DNA from: Dyadobacter diqingensis
GTDB taxonomy: Bacteria > Bacteroidota > Bacteroidia > Cytophagales > Spirosomataceae
NCBI RefSeq assembly: GCF_024220585.1
Contig: NZ_JAMXKF010000006.1
Span: forward strand, 312,249-376,248
DNA length: 64,000 nt
Reading direction: 5' to 3'
The notes beneath the pieces were generated by a model. The model saw only the letters and a list, made by a program, of their open reading frames with translations. It searched no databases and was not told where the DNA came from. The position numbers and the translations under genes were made by a program. This document shows positions 53,049 through 62,870 of this stretch, piece by piece (position 1 is the first letter of the stretch; each line of letters begins with the position of its first letter).

Positions 53049-54569
53049 ATGAACATCAGAATTATCCTTCTAATCATTTTCGTTCCGTTTTTTTCTTTCG
53101 CACAACCGAAAAAAAGACCAAACATACTCTATATCATGTCGGATGACCATACTTCTCAGGCCTGGGGTATCTATGGCGGCATTTTAAAGGATTATGTTAA
53201 AAACGACAATATTAAATGGCTGGCAGAAAATGGCGTTGTGCTCAACAATGCATTTTGTACCAACTCGATTTGCGTTCCCAGCCGCGCAGCGGTGATGACC
53301 GGGCAATACAGCCATCGAAATGGTGTCTATGATCTGGAAGATTCCTTCGAACCTGACAGTATGAATTTTGTAAAAATTTTGCGTTCCGGTGGTTATCAGA
53401 CAGCACTTATCGGAAAATGGCATTTGGGAAAAGAACCTTCTGGATTCGACTATTATTCGGTTACACCCGGACAAGGGAGGTATCGCGATCCCATTTTAAT
53501 GACCAAGGAGAACTGGAAGGATGATCAAACCGGAGGTAAAGTGTACAAAGGCTATTCCACCGATGTTATCACGGATCAGTCGATTGAATGGCTGAAAAAC
53601 AGGGATTCGAGTAAGCCTTTTTACCTTTCCACGCACTTTAAAGCGACACACGAGCCTTTTGATTATCCGGAACGTTATGCCGATTATCTCGAAAAAACAG
53701 AAGTCCCCTACCCGGCAGATTTTGCAGATAAAGGTGCAGCAACCACCGGCAGAACACACGATGGCTGGCCCCTCGATTTATTAGGTACAAGATATCAGCA
53801 AAGTACCGGAAAGGAATATCCGGGCCGGGAGTTTTCCTTAAAGGGACTCGATTCTCTGACAGCCAGGAAAAAAATATACCAGAAATTCATCAAGGATTTT
53901 TTAAGATGTGGCGCGGCCGTGGATGACAATATTGGCCGGCTGATAGATCACCTCAGGAAATCGGGAGAGCTGGAAAATACGATCATCATTTACACGGCTG
54001 ATCAGGGATATTTTCTGGGAGAACATGGATTTTTCGACAAAAGATTTATCTATGAGCCATCCCTGCGTATGCCATTTGTCATCAGTTATCCAAAGGAGCT
54101 GAAAAAAGGAAACAGAATTGACGACATTATTCTCAATATCGACTTTGCTCCGCTGTTTCTCGATTATGCAGGTATTGAAAAGCCCGCCAGCATGCAGGGA
54201 GAAAGTTTCCGCAAGAATTTACAGGGAAAAACACCAGCTGGCTGGCGGAAAGATATGTATTATCGCTACTGGGCAAATGAATCCAACAGGCCCGCCCACT
54301 TCGGAATACGGACTGAACGCTATAAACTGGCACTTTTTTACGGCCAATCAAGAACAAAAACACAACGGGATAAAATGAAATATGCACCGGGTTGGGAGTT
54401 TTACGATTTAAGAAAAGACCCGCACGAAGATCACAATGCTATTAACGACCCGCGATACAAAACAATAATCAAAGACCTCAAAAAACGTCTGCATGAGATC
54501 AAAAACGAAAGCGGCGACGGGATTGAAAAAAATGAGACGATCAAAGAATTGATTGAGAAGTATTGGTAA
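53049..54569 (+). CDS. Secreted S1-family sulfatase
   Basis: Removes sulfate from a glycan. Signal peptide 1-18 (MNIRIILLIIFVPFFSFA). The activation motif C-V-P-S-R lies near residue 76, and SDDH (31-34) binds the metal. GKWHLG (about 122-127) and YTADQGYFLGEHGFFDKR (about 316-333) complete the pattern. The C-terminus carries a WEFYDLRKDPHEDHN block typical of sulfatases of the N-sulfoglucosamine/choline group. The 506 residues are normal. The next gene on the strand is GH32, 162 bp further. Substrate unknown. Confidence 0.92.
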   Translation: MNIRIILLIIFVPFFSFAQPKKRPNILYIMSDDHTSQAWGIYGGILKDYVKNDNIKWLAENGVVLNNAFCTNSICVPSRAAVMTGQYSHRNGVYDLEDSFEPDSMNFVKILRSGGYQTALIGKWHLGKEPSGFDYYSVTPGQGRYRDPILMTKENWKDDQTGGKVYKGYSTDVITDQSIEWLKNRDSSKPFYLSTHFKATHEPFDYPERYADYLEKTEVPYPADFADKGAATTGRTHDGWPLDLLGTRYQQSTGKEYPGREFSLKGLDSLTARKKIYQKFIKDFLRCGAAVDDNIGRLIDHLRKSGELENTIIIYTADQGYFLGEHGFFDKRFIYEPSLRMPFVISYPKELKKGNRIDDIILNIDFAPLFLDYAGIEKPASMQGESFRKNLQGKTPAGWRKDMYYRYWANESNRPAHFGIRTERYKLALFYGQSRTKTQRDKMKYAPGWEFYDLRKDPHEDHNAINDPRYKTIIKDLKKRLHEIKNESGDGIEKNETIKELIEKYW

Positions 54570-54731
54570 GGACTTTTTCGAAACAGTGGCCCCGTCGCTG
54601 TCTTATCCCAATTTTCTGTAAAAAAGGTGTAACCTTGCCTTATATGAAAAGTCGTTTTCTTATCAAAAAATCTGGTGTTTCAAGTATAAATTGTCGGTGA
54701 ACTACTTCAAGTTTTAACCACTTAAAATTCC

Positions 54732-56378
54732 ATGAGATTAACTTCGACTTTCATAGCCCTGACCCTGATAATGTTGGGCAATCACTTTGTACAGGCACAA
54801 AACCTTTCCATAAAGATCACCAAAAGATATCTGAATTTGCCGGTGTCACAAGCAGAAAACAGGGGAACGATGCAATTCCAGATGTTGGGAAAACAAGAGC
54901 GATCGTTCAAAATCAGGCTGGCCTCGGGAAAACCTGATTATTGGGTTTTCTGCGATATGACAGCGCTTCAGGGACAAACCATTTCCATAAGTTATGACGG
55001 CAAGACGGATGGACTCAACAAAATTTATCAGGACGATAAATTTGCAGGTCAGGATTCCGTTTACCGCGAGAAGAACAGACCGCAATACCATTTTTCATCC
55101 CGTCGGGGCTGGATCAATGACCCGAATGGTATGATCTTTTTCGAAGGCGAATACCATCTTTTTTACCAGCACAACCCCTATGAGCGCGAGTGGGAAAATA
55201 TGTCGTGGGGCCATGCTGTCAGCAAGGATATGATCCACTGGGAAGAATTGCCGACCGCACTATCGCCCGACAACCTGGGGACCATGTTTTCGGGCTCAAC
55301 GGTGATCGACTATAACAATACTGCCGGATTTAACCGCGGCAAGACGCCAGCGATGATCGCTTTTTTCACAGTTGATAACCCTGAAAAGCAAATTCAGTGT
55401 ATGGCTTACAGTCTGGATAAAGGCCGGACCTGGACAAAATATGACAAAAATCCGCTGATCGATTCCAGGGCGAAATGGAACAGCAAGGATACCCGGGATC
55501 CGCGCGTATTTTGGTACGAACCCAGCAAACACTGGGTCATGGTACTTAACGAGCGCGATGGTCATTCGATTTATACTTCTCAAAACCTGAAAGAGTGGAA
55601 ATATGAGAGCCATCTGACCGGCTTTTGGGAGTGCCCTGACTTATTTGAATTACCCGTAGATGGTGATAACAGCAAAAAGAAATGGGTAATCTATGGCGCC
55701 TCTGCTACCTATATGATCGGCTCATTTGACGGAAAAACCTTTAAACCGGAATCAGGCAAACACTATTATACGACGGGGAGCATTTATGCCGCGCAGACCT
55801 TCGCCAACATGCCTGAAAACGACCCACGACGCATCCAAATTGGCTGGGGCCGGATTCAACAACCAGGGATGCCATTTAACAACATGATGTTATTGCCCAC
55901 CGAACTTCGGCTCCGTACCACTAAAAATGGCCCGCGGCTGGTGAGTGTACCCGTTAAAGAATCGGAACAATTATTTGACCGGATTGGTCAGTGGTCAGCA
56001 TTATCCGCAAATGACGCGAGCGAAAAGGTGAAGTCCTTGCAAGCAACAGATAAGTTTCGGATGAAGGCAACGCTAAAATTATCACATGCGACCAGCACCG
56101 GTTTCTCTCTTTTTGGTCAACGTCTGCTCGACTACGATATGAATTCCAACCTCGTGAATGGTGTTTTCTATTCGCCTGAGGATATGACCAGTATGGAAAT
56201 TACCGCCGATATTTACGTGGACCGCACTTCTGTTGAAGTTTTCATTGACAATGGCGCCTATTCATATTCTCTTGAAAGAAAACCGGTTTCGGCCTCCAAA
56301 GAAATTATTCAATTCTGGGGTAATCAGATTGAGGTAAAAAACCTTGAAATGTATACGGCAAAATCAATCTGGAAATAA
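54732..56378 (+). CDS. Glycoside hydrolase family 32 fructanase
   Basis: Cleaves fructose from levan, inulin or sucrose. Signal peptide 1-22 ends VQA-Q. An N-terminal DUF4980-like domain (about 25-112) precedes the GH32 propeller. The catalytic residues are the nucleophile Asp130 in WINDPNG, Asp256 in RDPRVFW and acid Glu300 in ECPDLF. A C-terminal beta-sandwich (about 415-548) ends with DIYVDRTSVEVFIDNG. Exo or endo specificity is not clear. No fructose transporter or hybrid regulator lies near, unlike classical fructan loci. Confidence 0.94.
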   Translation: MRLTSTFIALTLIMLGNHFVQAQNLSIKITKRYLNLPVSQAENRGTMQFQMLGKQERSFKIRLASGKPDYWVFCDMTALQGQTISISYDGKTDGLNKIYQDDKFAGQDSVYREKNRPQYHFSSRRGWINDPNGMIFFEGEYHLFYQHNPYEREWENMSWGHAVSKDMIHWEELPTALSPDNLGTMFSGSTVIDYNNTAGFNRGKTPAMIAFFTVDNPEKQIQCMAYSLDKGRTWTKYDKNPLIDSRAKWNSKDTRDPRVFWYEPSKHWVMVLNERDGHSIYTSQNLKEWKYESHLTGFWECPDLFELPVDGDNSKKKWVIYGASATYMIGSFDGKTFKPESGKHYYTTGSIYAAQTFANMPENDPRRIQIGWGRIQQPGMPFNNMMLLPTELRLRTTKNGPRLVSVPVKESEQLFDRIGQWSALSANDASEKVKSLQATDKFRMKATLKLSHATSTGFSLFGQRLLDYDMNSNLVNGVFYSPEDMTSMEITADIYVDRTSVEVFIDNGAYSYSLERKPVSASKEIIQFWGNQIEVKNLEMYTAKSIWK

Positions 56379-56429
56379 GATTTTGGTAATAACAAGGAAG
56401 TTATGGAGCTATCGCCTATTCTTCCTTAC

Positions 56430-57041
56430 TTACTTTGCATGTTGAAAATCTTCTTTCTTCGTAAAAAAATGCAGTCCCAGAATTAAAACAATCGTCATGA
56501 CAAACAGTACTTTCTGAGTGATCGGCAAATACTCCCGGAAATCACCAGACCCATACAGATAAAGCGTGCTGTAAAAAATAAGAAGATAAATAACGCACAG
56601 CAATTTGAACAAGGGCAGCCTTGACTTGAAAACAAAAATGGTAATGTAAAACATACTGACAAGAAACATCGTGCTCGCGATGGCAATCATTGTGTCATGC
56701 CACGGTGTCACGATCAAAAGGGTAAATAACATGCCGACGCTCCCGGAATATTTTATCACATGGGCAGCATTCTTAGATGAGATTTTCTTTGAAAATTCTG
56801 CAAAAAATATGGCCAGGCTCAACGACAGAAAAAACATTCCTCCAATGGCCCAAAACCGGGCCGTATTGTTTGCCCCGTTCAAGGCCTTCTCACCAAACAG
56901 ATTACTGATATAGTTATTTGCCCAACTATATCCAATGGAAGTACTATCGAACTGTGAGCCACCCGGATAATAGATTGTTGCGATCAAAATCAGTGATATT
57001 GAAATAATGATTCCGGGCAGTATCAGATTTTCTTTTGACAT
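56430..57041 (-). CDS. DUF998-like membrane protein
   Basis: A 203-residue inner-membrane protein with six predicted helices (about 7-26, 52-75, 86-107, 112-130, 140-158 and 165-187). I use the ATG at 57,041 (MSKENLILPGIIIS). The features YYPGGSQFD and the loop SWANNYISNLFGE after helix 1 fit DUF998. No catalytic residue is readable. It lies between GH32 and the SusD gene, but no functional tie is evident. Function unknown. Confidence 0.7.
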   Translation of the reverse strand: MSKENLILPGIIISISLILIATIYYPGGSQFDSTSIGYSWANNYISNLFGEKALNGANNTARFWAIGGMFFLSLSLAIFFAEFSKKISSKNAAHVIKYSGSVGMLFTLLIVTPWHDTMIAIASTMFLVSMFYITIFVFKSRLPLFKLLCVIYLLIFYSTLYLYGSGDFREYLPITQKVLFVMTIVLILGLHFFTKKEDFQHAK

Positions 57042-57358
57042 GTTGAATTTGGTGTAAAAATGATCGCGCTTTTGTTTAACGCATGAGGTCAAACAAAAAA
57101 CTGCAAATTAATCCCTTATTGCAACGATGACCCGAAGATACTCGGTATTTAAAACACAGTTGTACACCAATAAGTCTGATTGTCACATAAGATAGAAAAG
57201 GCTGAGCTAACTCGCTAGATCTTTGCTCATTTATTCCGCGAATCTGAAACAAAAGAGAACTGTGATAATTTTTGACATATTAGGATTCTAGTAACCACAA
57301 AAATTTCATCTTAAATATGAAGACATATCTAAGATGAAATTTAAACGATTTCCGAATA
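57042..57358. other. Gap between the DUF998-like and SusD genes
   Basis: 317 bp with no supported gene. The terminator hairpin at 57,301-57,342 lies next to the SusD stop. Confidence 0.55.
57301..57342 (-). terminator. Terminator of the second SusCD operon
   Basis: AAATTTCATCTTA (57,301-57,313) pairs exactly with 57,330-57,342, and inner ATATG/CATAT extends it. It is 16 bp past the susD stop and a T-rich run follows on the minus strand. Confidence 0.8.
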
Positions 57359-58906
57359 TCAATAACCCGGATTCTGTTTCAACACCGGTGCGTTGCGGTC
57401 AATTTCCGTTTGCGGAATCGGCCAAAACTCAAACTTATCCTCATATTTGGTTTTTACGGTAGGCGCCAGAGGATTCTGAATAAATCCGTTTAGTTTTTTC
57501 GTGGCAATCCCCCATCTTCTCAAATCGAAATAACGCTGGCCTTCCAATGCGAATTCGACACGTCTTTCATGGCGGATCTTTTCTCTCATATCCGATTGCG
57601 AAAGTCCAGTAGCAAGCGCTGGCATACCGACCCGGGCTCTTACCTGATTTACTGCATCAATGGCATTGGCGGGTCCACTCGCTTCGTTCTCTGCTTCCGC
57701 ATACATCAGTAAAATATCGGCGTAACGCATCAGAACAAAGTCTGCCTCATCAATTGCGCCGTAATCCGGGTTAACAAGTGTTGGGTCAAGCCATTTTTTT
57801 ACGGCATAAAAACCGTTTGTCCAGCTATCTTTTCCCGGTGTCGCGACTGATAAATCTCCGGTAAATGGCCATCCCTGTTCCTTGGTGTCGCCGGGAAAAA
57901 AGAATGTAAGCCTCATACGCGGGTCTCTTTTTTCAAACGGTTTTTTCGGATCAAAAACAGCGGAACTTCCTGTGTCCTTGCCATCAATGGCCTCATACTC
58001 GTTTATCAGGTCCTGCGTTCCCTGTTCACCCTTCCAACGCTGAAGGGACACAGCCAACGCTACATCCTGGTGAAGCAAATTGGGCTGCAAATACTTCACT
58101 GAAAACATAATTTCGGTGCTGCTATTTTGCTCTGGCTTGAAGAAATTGCCCGCGTAATTGGTTGATAACGCATATTTATTACCAGCAATGATTTGCTTCG
58201 CCAATGCAGCAGCTTCCGCATATTTTTTCTCATACAACAGTACTCTTACAAGATACCCCTGCGCCGAGCTTTTAACCGCATGCCCTTCTTTATAAGCCTT
58301 ATCGGGTAAAGAAGCAATTGCTTTCGTCAGATCTTCTTCAATCAGTTTTAATACCTCTGCCTTGTCCGATTTTGCTTTTGTGGATTTAAAATCGATTGCA
58401 AAGGGATCCTCTGTTGTGATCACCACATTGCCATAAAGCTGCGCCAGCCAAAAGTAATTGAAGGCGCGCAAAAAATATGCTTCTCCCTGGTATTGATTAA
58501 GTTTATCACCTTGCAATACCTTCCCCACGTTCGCCAGAAACGAGTTTATAGCCGCGATCGCCTTGTAATTGTTGGCGTAATAGTTATAAACAAAATCACC
58601 CGATTGCGGTGTGATGCCCGATGACAGGGCACTGGTTCCGCCGCCGTAATTATACTGACCATAGGAATCATCGCTGAAATTATCCCATGCGAATACCTGA
58701 TACTGGGATGTCGCATAACCGCCGCCCGAGGCATACAAAAAGTTATACAAGCCGGTCAAGGCCAAATCGGCATCCGCCTCTGATTTCCAGAAAATAGAGG
58801 TCGACAGTTTTTCGGGAGGAGCCACATCCAGATCATTGGTGCAGGAAGTAACGGAAACAATAAGAACCAGAAACGTTAAAACAGTATATTTCAGTAAATT
58901 TTTCAT
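57359..58906 (-). CDS. SusD/RagB-family glycan-binding lipoprotein, second locus
   Basis: Binds glycan at the cell surface for the SusC channel upstream. I start it at the ATG at 58,906 (MKNLLKYTVLTFLVL); lipobox V-T-S-C22. The 515-residue protein has the SusD helical fold, with AYFLRAFNYFWLAQLYG (about 155-172) and the C-terminal EGQRYFDLRRWG signature. It starts 22 bp after the susC stop. Ligand unknown; the neighbouring GH32 gene on the other strand is the only enzyme hint. Confidence 0.94.
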   Translation of the reverse strand: MKNLLKYTVLTFLVLIVSVTSCTNDLDVAPPEKLSTSIFWKSEADADLALTGLYNFLYASGGGYATSQYQVFAWDNFSDDSYGQYNYGGGTSALSSGITPQSGDFVYNYYANNYKAIAAINSFLANVGKVLQGDKLNQYQGEAYFLRAFNYFWLAQLYGNVVITTEDPFAIDFKSTKAKSDKAEVLKLIEEDLTKAIASLPDKAYKEGHAVKSSAQGYLVRVLLYEKKYAEAAALAKQIIAGNKYALSTNYAGNFFKPEQNSSTEIMFSVKYLQPNLLHQDVALAVSLQRWKGEQGTQDLINEYEAIDGKDTGSSAVFDPKKPFEKRDPRMRLTFFFPGDTKEQGWPFTGDLSVATPGKDSWTNGFYAVKKWLDPTLVNPDYGAIDEADFVLMRYADILLMYAEAENEASGPANAIDAVNQVRARVGMPALATGLSQSDMREKIRHERRVEFALEGQRYFDLRRWGIATKKLNGFIQNPLAPTVKTKYEDKFEFWPIPQTEIDRNAPVLKQNPGY

Positions 58907-58928
58907 ATTCTCAATATTATAGGTCCTA

Positions 58929-61900
58929 TTAAAATTGCGCGTTAACACCAAATGTATACGTCCTGTTTTGAGGATAGGCCAGGTAGTTTCCGCCATCTAC
59001 TCTTTCAGGATCAAGCCCCGGATATTTACTGGCTGTCAACACATTATCAGCAGATGCAAAGAACCGGATCGATTTGATTCTGATCTTGTTGATGACACTT
59101 TTCGGTATCGTATAACCCAGCTGAATATTCTTTAAGCGAACAAACGAGGCATTTTTCAGGAAATAGGTCGAATTGTAATTCTGAATGGGGGCATAACCGT
59201 CAGCGACGTAAATCTTGGGCATCGAATTGCTCGGATTTGATGGTGTCCACCGGTCCCGCCAGTCGATTGTTGGAACAGATCCCTGTCTGAAAGGTTCAAT
59301 TCCCCATCCTCGTACATACATTTTCTGTCCGATCGAACCAAAAACCTGCGCAGACATGTCAAATCCCTTCCAGTCAGCGGATAAATTGACACCAAGCTGC
59401 ATAGCAGGATATTTACCCTTCTGGTAGGTGCGGTCTTTGTCATCAATCATGCCATCGCCATTGACGTCCTTGATTTTGAGATCGCCTGGCGTAGGTGTAA
59501 CAGGCTGTTTAGGCGAAGTGTTGATTTCATCCTGACTCTGGAAAATCCCATCCCAGATATACATGTAAAACTCATCCAGCGCATGGCCTTCTTCACGGAT
59601 CGAATTGGAACTGATCTCTGTTTTTCCGAATTTTTCCAGAATGTTCTTATAAGCCTGTAAGTTCACCCCGAAGTTATAGGAGAGCCCGCGAGCGGTGCGG
59701 CCTGCATAGGCCACATTAAGTTCAATTCCTTTGTTTCTTACGGCACCATTATTGATTGTTGGCGCATCCAGCCCCAGCCACAACGGTACTTGCGAACTGC
59801 GCAAAATATCAAAAGTATATTTATTAAAAACATCGGCAGAGAATGTGATTTTGTTATTAAACGCTGTAAGATCCACACCCGCGTTAACCGAACGGGTAGT
59901 TTCCCAGGTAAGATTTGGGTCCACAATGGATCGTGCTGCAAAACCGGTAGAAGTTGTCCCGCCAAAAGCGTAGTTGGAGTTACTCAGAGTAGACTGGTAC
60001 GGATAATTACCGATGTTCTGATTACCCAGCTGACCATAGGAAGCCCTTATTTTCATATCATTCAGCCAGTTGGCATTTTCCAGAAAGCGCTCCTTGGAAA
60101 TACGCCAGCCTCCTGAAAAAGAATAAAACAGCCCCCAACGCGTATCCGATGGCAAACGGGAAGTGCCGTCGTACCGGATACTTCCGCCCAGCAAATATTT
60201 ATCCTTCAAGCTGTAATTGGCTGTGGCGTAAGCCGAATGGATCGCCCATTCTTCAGAAGTCCCCGAATTGGTTTGCCCATCAGCAGGTCCTGCGTCGATT
60301 TCTGTTAAAAGATTGGTTGGGAATTGTCTTCGCGCTGCCAGCAGCTTACTTTTCTGACTCTTCTCCTGCTGATATCCTCCGAGAATGGAAATCGCATGCT
60401 CTCCAAAAGTTTTGTGATAGTTAAGCTGACTATAAACAACACTATATACCAGATCATTACGCTGCACGTTAAGACCGGGAGTACCCACATCAAGCAACCC
60501 TGCCGAACTCATATCATTGAAGTAATACATGGGTACCACAGGTCTGAAAGTACTCGATTTGGTGTTCTGATAGTTAAATCCCGCCTTGTTCTCCCATCGA
60601 AGACCGTCCAGCACATCCACATCCAGCGACATATTTCCCTGTGCGAAATAATCCTTGGTATATTGAAAAGATTTCTCTTCCACTGTGGCAATGGTATTTT
60701 TGTTTCCAAGCTCATTTGGAAAAGCTCTTTTTATCCATTTTCCGTCAGCCGTTTTGGGAGGATAAAGCGGAGATTGTGCCATGGTTGACAAAAACATATC
60801 GGTACTCCCGTTGCTGGGCGCTTGCTGATCTCCATAACGGAATTGCAGGCTAGTCCCCAGCGTAACACGCTTATGGATTTTGGAAGACAAACCCAGGTTC
60901 ATTGTATATTTTTTATAGCTGAACCCGATCATCACACCCGGCTGGTCGGTTATGCCCAGGCCAACATTAAACGTAGTCCCGTCCTTGCTTCCACCCGACA
61001 TATTCAGGAAGTGATTTTTTACGTATGCGGGTTTAAACAAATCGTCCAGCCAGTTATGGTTGGGATATTTAACCCGGTCCGTAGCATTTTTATACAAATT
61101 AATCTGATCCTGGGTATACAGCGGCAGCAGGTTCGAATTTGTTCTGGCTTCGTTGGACAGCTCCATAAATTCAGCTGAATTCGTGACCGTTTTTGGGATT
61201 TTTGTAGGATTGGAGATACCAATATTAAAACCATAACCAAAGGCAAAACCACCGCCGTTTCCATTTTTCGTTTTGACGACAATAACCCCATTAGCTCCTC
61301 TGGCGCCATAAATCGCGGCAGATGCCGCATCTTTCAGCACAGTGATGGATTCTATGTTGTTCGGGTTTAGAATATCCATACTACCGGGCAGACCGTCTAT
61401 GATGACCAAAGGATCATTTCCGGCGGTACTAAACGTCCCTGTGCCTCTTACACGCAATTGGATATTTTCATTGCCCGGCTCTCCCGAATTTTGTATCACC
61501 TGAAGTCCCGGCAACTGGCCTTGCAACAAACTAACCGGATTGGTAGCAACCCGTTTGGTTATAGCATCTCCCGAAACTGTTGAAACTGCACTGATAATAT
61601 TTCGCTTGCTTTGAGCATTATAGCCCACCACAACTACTTCATCAAGAATTTTATTGTCGAGAGACAAGTTGACATTAATCTCCGTTGCCTCACCAACTTT
61701 TACCTCCTGGGTCACATGGCCAACGAAAGAGAATACCAAAATCGCCCCTTCCGGAACATCCAGGGAATAGGCGCCATTGACGTCTGATGAAGTCCCCCGG
61801 GTTGTTCCCTTTATTGCAATGTTTACTCCCGGCAAAGCTTCTCTGGTCTCCGAAGTAACAACCCCCTTCACACGCTTGTCAGCGGTAGTTTGGCCAGGAT

Positions 61901-62309
61901 TTACCTGAGCGCCATTTTCCCGTGTCATACCGCCAGACGACTGTGCATGAGCCGGCCTTAAAATAACCCGGTTTCTTACAATTTTATAGGAAATATTATC
62001 CGGACTAAACAGCTGATCCAGAACTTCTCCCATCATTTTATCATGGGCTGAAAATGTAACTTTTCGCCCCACCGGAAGTAACTCTTTACCATATACGAAC
62101 TTAATGTTTTGAGAATTCCCAAGCTCTGTAAGTACCGAACGAATTGTTTTTTGCTGTGCCACAACCGAAACTTTCCTGAGTAAAAGCTCCTGGGCATGTG
62201 TTTTACCGCCGTAAGAATAAGTACAGGCGACAAGCGCGATAAAAATTTGTAAAGATGATATTCTCATAAGAAGCCAGCAAGACTCTATGATTTCTAGTCT
62301 TTTTTTCAT
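58929..62309 (-). CDS. SusC-type TonB-dependent transporter with STN domain, second locus
   Basis: Outer-membrane importer, 1,126 residues. Parts in order: signal region (about 1-40), STN domain (about 45-125, with SVVAQQKTIRSVLTELGN), carboxypeptidase-like domain (about 148-230, with LPGVNIAIKGTTRG), TonB plug beginning VVVGYNAQSKRNIISAV, and barrel. The STN domain implies control by a FecR-type partner, but no FecR or intact ECF sigma gene lies beside it. A 7-bp inverted repeat (TTTCATT, 62,356-62,362; AATGAAA, 62,370-62,376) lies 47 bp before the ATG. Confidence 0.95.
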   Translation of the reverse strand: MKKRLEIIESCWLLMRISSLQIFIALVACTYSYGGKTHAQELLLRKVSVVAQQKTIRSVLTELGNSQNIKFVYGKELLPVGRKVTFSAHDKMMGEVLDQLFSPDNISYKIVRNRVILRPAHAQSSGGMTRENGAQVNPGQTTADKRVKGVVTSETREALPGVNIAIKGTTRGTSSDVNGAYSLDVPEGAILVFSFVGHVTQEVKVGEATEINVNLSLDNKILDEVVVVGYNAQSKRNIISAVSTVSGDAITKRVATNPVSLLQGQLPGLQVIQNSGEPGNENIQLRVRGTGTFSTAGNDPLVIIDGLPGSMDILNPNNIESITVLKDAASAAIYGARGANGVIVVKTKNGNGGGFAFGYGFNIGISNPTKIPKTVTNSAEFMELSNEARTNSNLLPLYTQDQINLYKNATDRVKYPNHNWLDDLFKPAYVKNHFLNMSGGSKDGTTFNVGLGITDQPGVMIGFSYKKYTMNLGLSSKIHKRVTLGTSLQFRYGDQQAPSNGSTDMFLSTMAQSPLYPPKTADGKWIKRAFPNELGNKNTIATVEEKSFQYTKDYFAQGNMSLDVDVLDGLRWENKAGFNYQNTKSSTFRPVVPMYYFNDMSSAGLLDVGTPGLNVQRNDLVYSVVYSQLNYHKTFGEHAISILGGYQQEKSQKSKLLAARRQFPTNLLTEIDAGPADGQTNSGTSEEWAIHSAYATANYSLKDKYLLGGSIRYDGTSRLPSDTRWGLFYSFSGGWRISKERFLENANWLNDMKIRASYGQLGNQNIGNYPYQSTLSNSNYAFGGTTSTGFAARSIVDPNLTWETTRSVNAGVDLTAFNNKITFSADVFNKYTFDILRSSQVPLWLGLDAPTINNGAVRNKGIELNVAYAGRTARGLSYNFGVNLQAYKNILEKFGKTEISSNSIREEGHALDEFYMYIWDGIFQSQDEINTSPKQPVTPTPGDLKIKDVNGDGMIDDKDRTYQKGKYPAMQLGVNLSADWKGFDMSAQVFGSIGQKMYVRGWGIEPFRQGSVPTIDWRDRWTPSNPSNSMPKIYVADGYAPIQNYNSTYFLKNASFVRLKNIQLGYTIPKSVINKIRIKSIRFFASADNVLTASKYPGLDPERVDGGNYLAYPQNRTYTFGVNAQF

Positions 62310-62520
62310 TTTTTTACACCTTTTAGATCATTAGTCGATTTAAATGTTCCCAGTATTTCATTTGTCCAGAATGAAACAACCAGGATTTTCCGGGGATGGG
62401 GTTGGGACCGAAATATGTGTCCAGCAGAAAACTTGTGGGTTTGTCAAAAAATAGTTTTTTTGCATTGAACCAATTTTGAGTCCGTTGCAAGAATCTTACT
62501 GATCCCTAGTCCATTTTCTT

Positions 62521-62845
62521 TTGCCCGAGGGTATCCTGGAATATTTCGAGCTTTCTAAGGTTGTTGAAGTCACTCCCGGCCTGCATATTTATTTGGAAGA
62601 AAAGAACCTTCCTTCTACCGAATATAAAGGTCAAAAATTAGAGTCTAAGGGCTTTCTACCGGAGATATGTGTCAGGACTTTCCCATTCGTAATCAGAAAG
62701 TCTCTGTATCAAACGCCGTCGATGGGAGGTCAAGGACACAAGTGAAATCATCAGCAGAGATTGGAATGTGGTGCAACAGGGGACTCGGATGACCAAAGAG
62801 TTCGCTGGTTTTTTAAAACCGGGCCGCCGGGCGGCATTGTATTGA
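62521..62845 (+). pseudogene. IS ORF1 (transposase N-terminal protein), frameshifted twice
   Basis: The first frame gives PEGILEYFELSKVVEVTPGL and YKGQKLESKGFLPEI, then breaks near 62,675. A second frame gives DFPIRNQKVS, then breaks near 62,712. A third frame gives RRRWEVKDTSEIISRDWN, QQGTRMTKEFAGFLKP and a stop at 62,843-62,845. A stop codon just before the first frame also removes its normal ATG, leaving only a TTG. Three pieces of one gene in three frames show decay. Confidence 0.82.
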
Positions 62846-62870
62846 TAATAATCCTTTCAGTTGTTCTCAA

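Noticed and set aside
56430..57041. The membrane protein beside GH32 as a fructose transporter
   Set aside because: It has only six helices and the DUF998 pattern, with no sugar-porter motifs, and is on the other strand from GH32.
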